Assembly: GCA_002938045.1 (NCBI GenBank)
Contig: PTLJ01000092.1
Coordinates: 1-6,656 of the forward strand
Origin: Alphaproteobacteria bacterium MarineAlpha3_Bin4
GTDB lineage: Bacteria > Pseudomonadota > Alphaproteobacteria > Rhodospirillales > Casp-alpha2
Direction: 5' to 3'
Length of the DNA stretch: 6,656 nucleotides
How positions within the stretch are numbered: the stretch's first letter is position 1; the number at the start of each line of letters is the position of its first letter. Below the pieces are notes generated by a model. The model made no database searches and was not told the DNA's origin. It saw nothing but the letters and a program-made list of their open reading frames with translations. Shown piece by piece: positions 5,607-6,656 of this stretch. A program made the translations under genes and the position numbers.

Positions 5607-6393
5607 CTGCTGTTCCTAGAATTTCCCGTTCGGCCGGGCCCCTAACCGGCGCCCCGGCGGCTAGCATATGTGTCTTGGCCTCGGCAATCGTATAGGTGCC
5701 AAAATGAAAAATCGAGGCCGCCAGGACCGCTGAGGCATGGCCCTCAACGATACCCTCGACGAGATGATCGAGCGTGCCGACGCCGCCCGACGCGATTACC
5801 GGAATCGGCACCGCGTCAGCGACAGCACGGGTCAACGGAATGTTAAAACCCTGCTTGGTGCCGTCGCGGTCCATCGACGTCAGTAGGATCTCGCCGGCGC
5901 TGAGCTCGGCCATGCGAATCGACCACTCGACGGCATCTATACCGGTCCGCTCGCGGCCACCGTGGGTGAAGATCTCGAACTTGTTCGAGCCGACCGATTT
6001 GGCGTCGACGGCGACAACGATGCACTGACTACCGAACTTGCGCGCCGCTTCGGCAACGAAATCCGGGTTCTTGACTGCCGTTGTATTGATCGAGACTTTG
6101 TCGGCGCCAGCCAGCAAAAGATTGCGAATGTCGTCGATGGTTCGCACACCGCCACCGACGGTCAAGGGCATGAAACACTGTTCAGCGGTTTTGCCGACGA
6201 CATCGAAGATAGTCTCGCGGTTCTCGTGGCTGGCGGTAATGTCGAGGAAACACAGCTCATCCGCACCGGCGGCGTCGTAGATTCGGGCCTGTTCGACCGG
6301 ATCGCCAGCATCGACCAGGTCGATGAAGTTGACACCCTTGACGACCCGCCCCTGTTCAACATCCAGGCACGGTATTATACGCGCCTTCAGCAT
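5593..6393 (-). CDS. hisF: Imidazole glycerol phosphate synthase cyclase subunit HisF
   Basis: HisF is the cyclase half of imidazole glycerol phosphate synthase. With ammonia supplied by HisH it converts PRFAR to imidazole glycerol phosphate and AICAR, linking histidine and purine synthesis. The 266-aa (beta/alpha)8 barrel is complete. The start MLKARIIPCLDV places the catalytic Asp at residue 11, and VVAVDAK places the second catalytic Asp at 130, both at the standard positions. Phosphate-binding loops are visible at LTVGGGVRTIDDI (77-89), DRDGTKQGFN (175-184) and VIASGGVG (199-206). A strong AGGAG (6405-6401) stands seven bases before the ATG. The 3' end overlaps hisE by 14 bp. The 5' end overlaps a hisA fragment by 7 bp, the usual hisA-hisF junction, but hisA itself is missing upstream. 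hisH and hisA are not in the window. Confidence 0.98.
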   Translation of the reverse strand: MLKARIIPCLDVEQGRVVKGVNFIDLVDAGDPVEQARIYDAAGADELCFLDITASHENRETIFDVVGKTAEQCFMPLTVGGGVRTIDDIRNLLLAGADKVSINTTAVKNPDFVAEAARKFGSQCIVVAVDAKSVGSNKFEIFTHGGRERTGIDAVEWSIRMAELSAGEILLTSMDRDGTKQGFNIPLTRAVADAVPIPVIASGGVGTLDHLVEGIVEGHASAVLAASIFHFGTYTIAEAKTHMLAAGAPVRGPAEREILGTADDWR

Positions 6394-6446
6394 TTCACCT
6401 CTCCTTTCAGGAGCGCCACCGCTTGGGCCGCGTCGAGACGACCGTC
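6387..6446 (-). pseudogene. hisA: Orphan 3' end of hisA (last 19 codons)
   Basis: In the frame that ends TGC TGA across the hisF start, the sequence reads DGRLDAAQAVALLKGEVKC and then stops. This is the typical C-terminus of HisA (phosphoribosylformimino-5-aminoimidazole carboxamide ribotide isomerase), where the family has ALYDGR(L/I)...EAL.LLKGE. Immediately upstream the match ends: the same frame gives TRERN and then a TGA, with none of the expected GRALY segment or barrel strands before it. The fragment also supplies the ribosome binding site of hisF, which explains why it is kept. I am confident about the motif match; loss of hisA by rearrangement, or joining of two sequences by assembly, is inferred. 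Confidence 0.75.
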
Positions 6447-6520
6447 GTTTCGCTCACGAGTTCAACCGACACGTCTGCCAGTGCGACGTAGCGTTCATCG
6501 CTAACGTAGCCAACTAACAT
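6407..6520 (-). pseudogene. Truncated 5' end of a gene starting GYVSDERYVALADV (carboxypeptidase-regulatory-like/DMFase-type), fused to hisA tail
   Basis: A 37-codon ORF starts at ATG 6520 behind a strong ribosome binding site (GGGAGGACC directly before the ATG). The first 25 or so residues, with GYVSDERYVALADVSVELVS at positions 4-23, look like a genuine N-terminus. I recall this motif from the start of large alphaproteobacterial proteins with a carboxypeptidase-regulatory-like domain and an N,N-dimethylformamidase beta-subunit-type region; that match is from memory and unverified. From about residue 25 the reading (TTVVSTRPKRWRS) is an out-of-frame translation of the hisA tail and stops at TGA 6407. 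The ORF is therefore a gene start cut off at the hisA junction near 6447-6452. The peptide as it stands is unlikely to be functional, though its translation could lead ribosomes toward hisF. Confidence 0.55.
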
Positions 6521-6529
6521 GGTCCTCCC

Positions 6530-6649
6530 TCACTGCTCGGCCCATGGCCGTATCGGTGGAGCGACGTCGAAAATACGTCCGTCAGTTTCGCACATACCCT
6601 TGCTCTTAACAATTCCGCCCTGCTGCGCATCGACGTGGTTGGCTCTCCG
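6530..6649 (-). other. Possible 3' end of an upstream gene (unrecognised)
   Basis: An open frame of 39 codons ends at TGA 6530, nine bases before the ATG at 6520. Its last part, MCETDGRIFDVAPPIRPWAE, looks protein-like, and the short gap filled by a ribosome binding site is typical of an operon. The frame is closed by TAG at 6650-6652 and has no convincing start; an ATG inside it would give only 21 residues. Either the gene is broken, the true frame changes upstream, or the resemblance is chance. I do not recognise the family. Confidence 0.3.
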
Positions 6650-6656
6650 CTACGAT

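Noticed and set aside
5962..6504. Rightward ORF of 180 codons opposite hisF
   Set aside because: It mirrors the hisF coding frame and the upstream junction region; no ribosome binding site or recognisable domain.
1..6656. CRISPR array, tRNA or rRNA genes, insertion sequence ends
   Set aside because: I saw no regularly spaced repeats, no tRNA-like cloverleaf with conserved loops, no rRNA motifs and no transposase or terminal inverted repeats.

Overview
The window looks like chromosomal DNA of an alphaproteobacterium, probably of the Rhodospirillales type. It has moderately high GC, tightly packed genes, glutathione synthetase of the alphaproteobacterial form, and a hisF-hisE-HIT order. This placement comes from protein style and gene order, not from a marker-gene tree.

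Left half (1-4510). A lipoprotein with a periplasmic-binding fold (LpoA/YraM-like, a penicillin-binding-protein activator by family) runs leftward from 894 and leaves the window. Diverging from it is a rightward series: rsmI (16S rRNA ribose methyltransferase), a decayed yraN remnant, a dual-BON outer-membrane lipoprotein (DolP/YraP-like), a SirB1-family protein (transglutaminase-like core plus TPR-like tail) and gshB. The set resembles the E. coli rsmI/lpoA/yraN/dolP neighbourhood, so the broken yraN lies where an intact one would be expected. The theme is cell-envelope upkeep plus rRNA modification and glutathione synthesis.

Middle (4511-4861). About 350 bp separate the convergent gshB and HIT genes. 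I see no intact gene there. The gap holds a perfect 20-bp palindrome, two other hairpin-capable inverted repeats, an A/T-rich tract that could help terminate leftward transcription, and frames that look coding-like but are broken.

Right half (4862-6656), leftward. hisF, hisE and a HIT-family hydrolase form a tight operon: hisF and hisE overlap by 14 bp, and HIT follows 31 bp after hisE. hisF is normally preceded by hisA. Here only the last 19 codons of hisA remain (6387-6446). They are joined directly to the start of an unrelated gene with its own ribosome binding site. Its encoded start, GYVSDERYVALADV, resembles as I recall it the N-terminus of carboxypeptidase-regulatory-like/N,N-dimethylformamidase-family proteins.

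The two points most worth a second look are this sharp hisA junction (a real rearrangement or an assembly chimera) and the degraded yraN. I found no CRISPR array, tRNA, rRNA, insertion sequence or obvious new multi-gene system; most of the window is ordinary housekeeping DNA.
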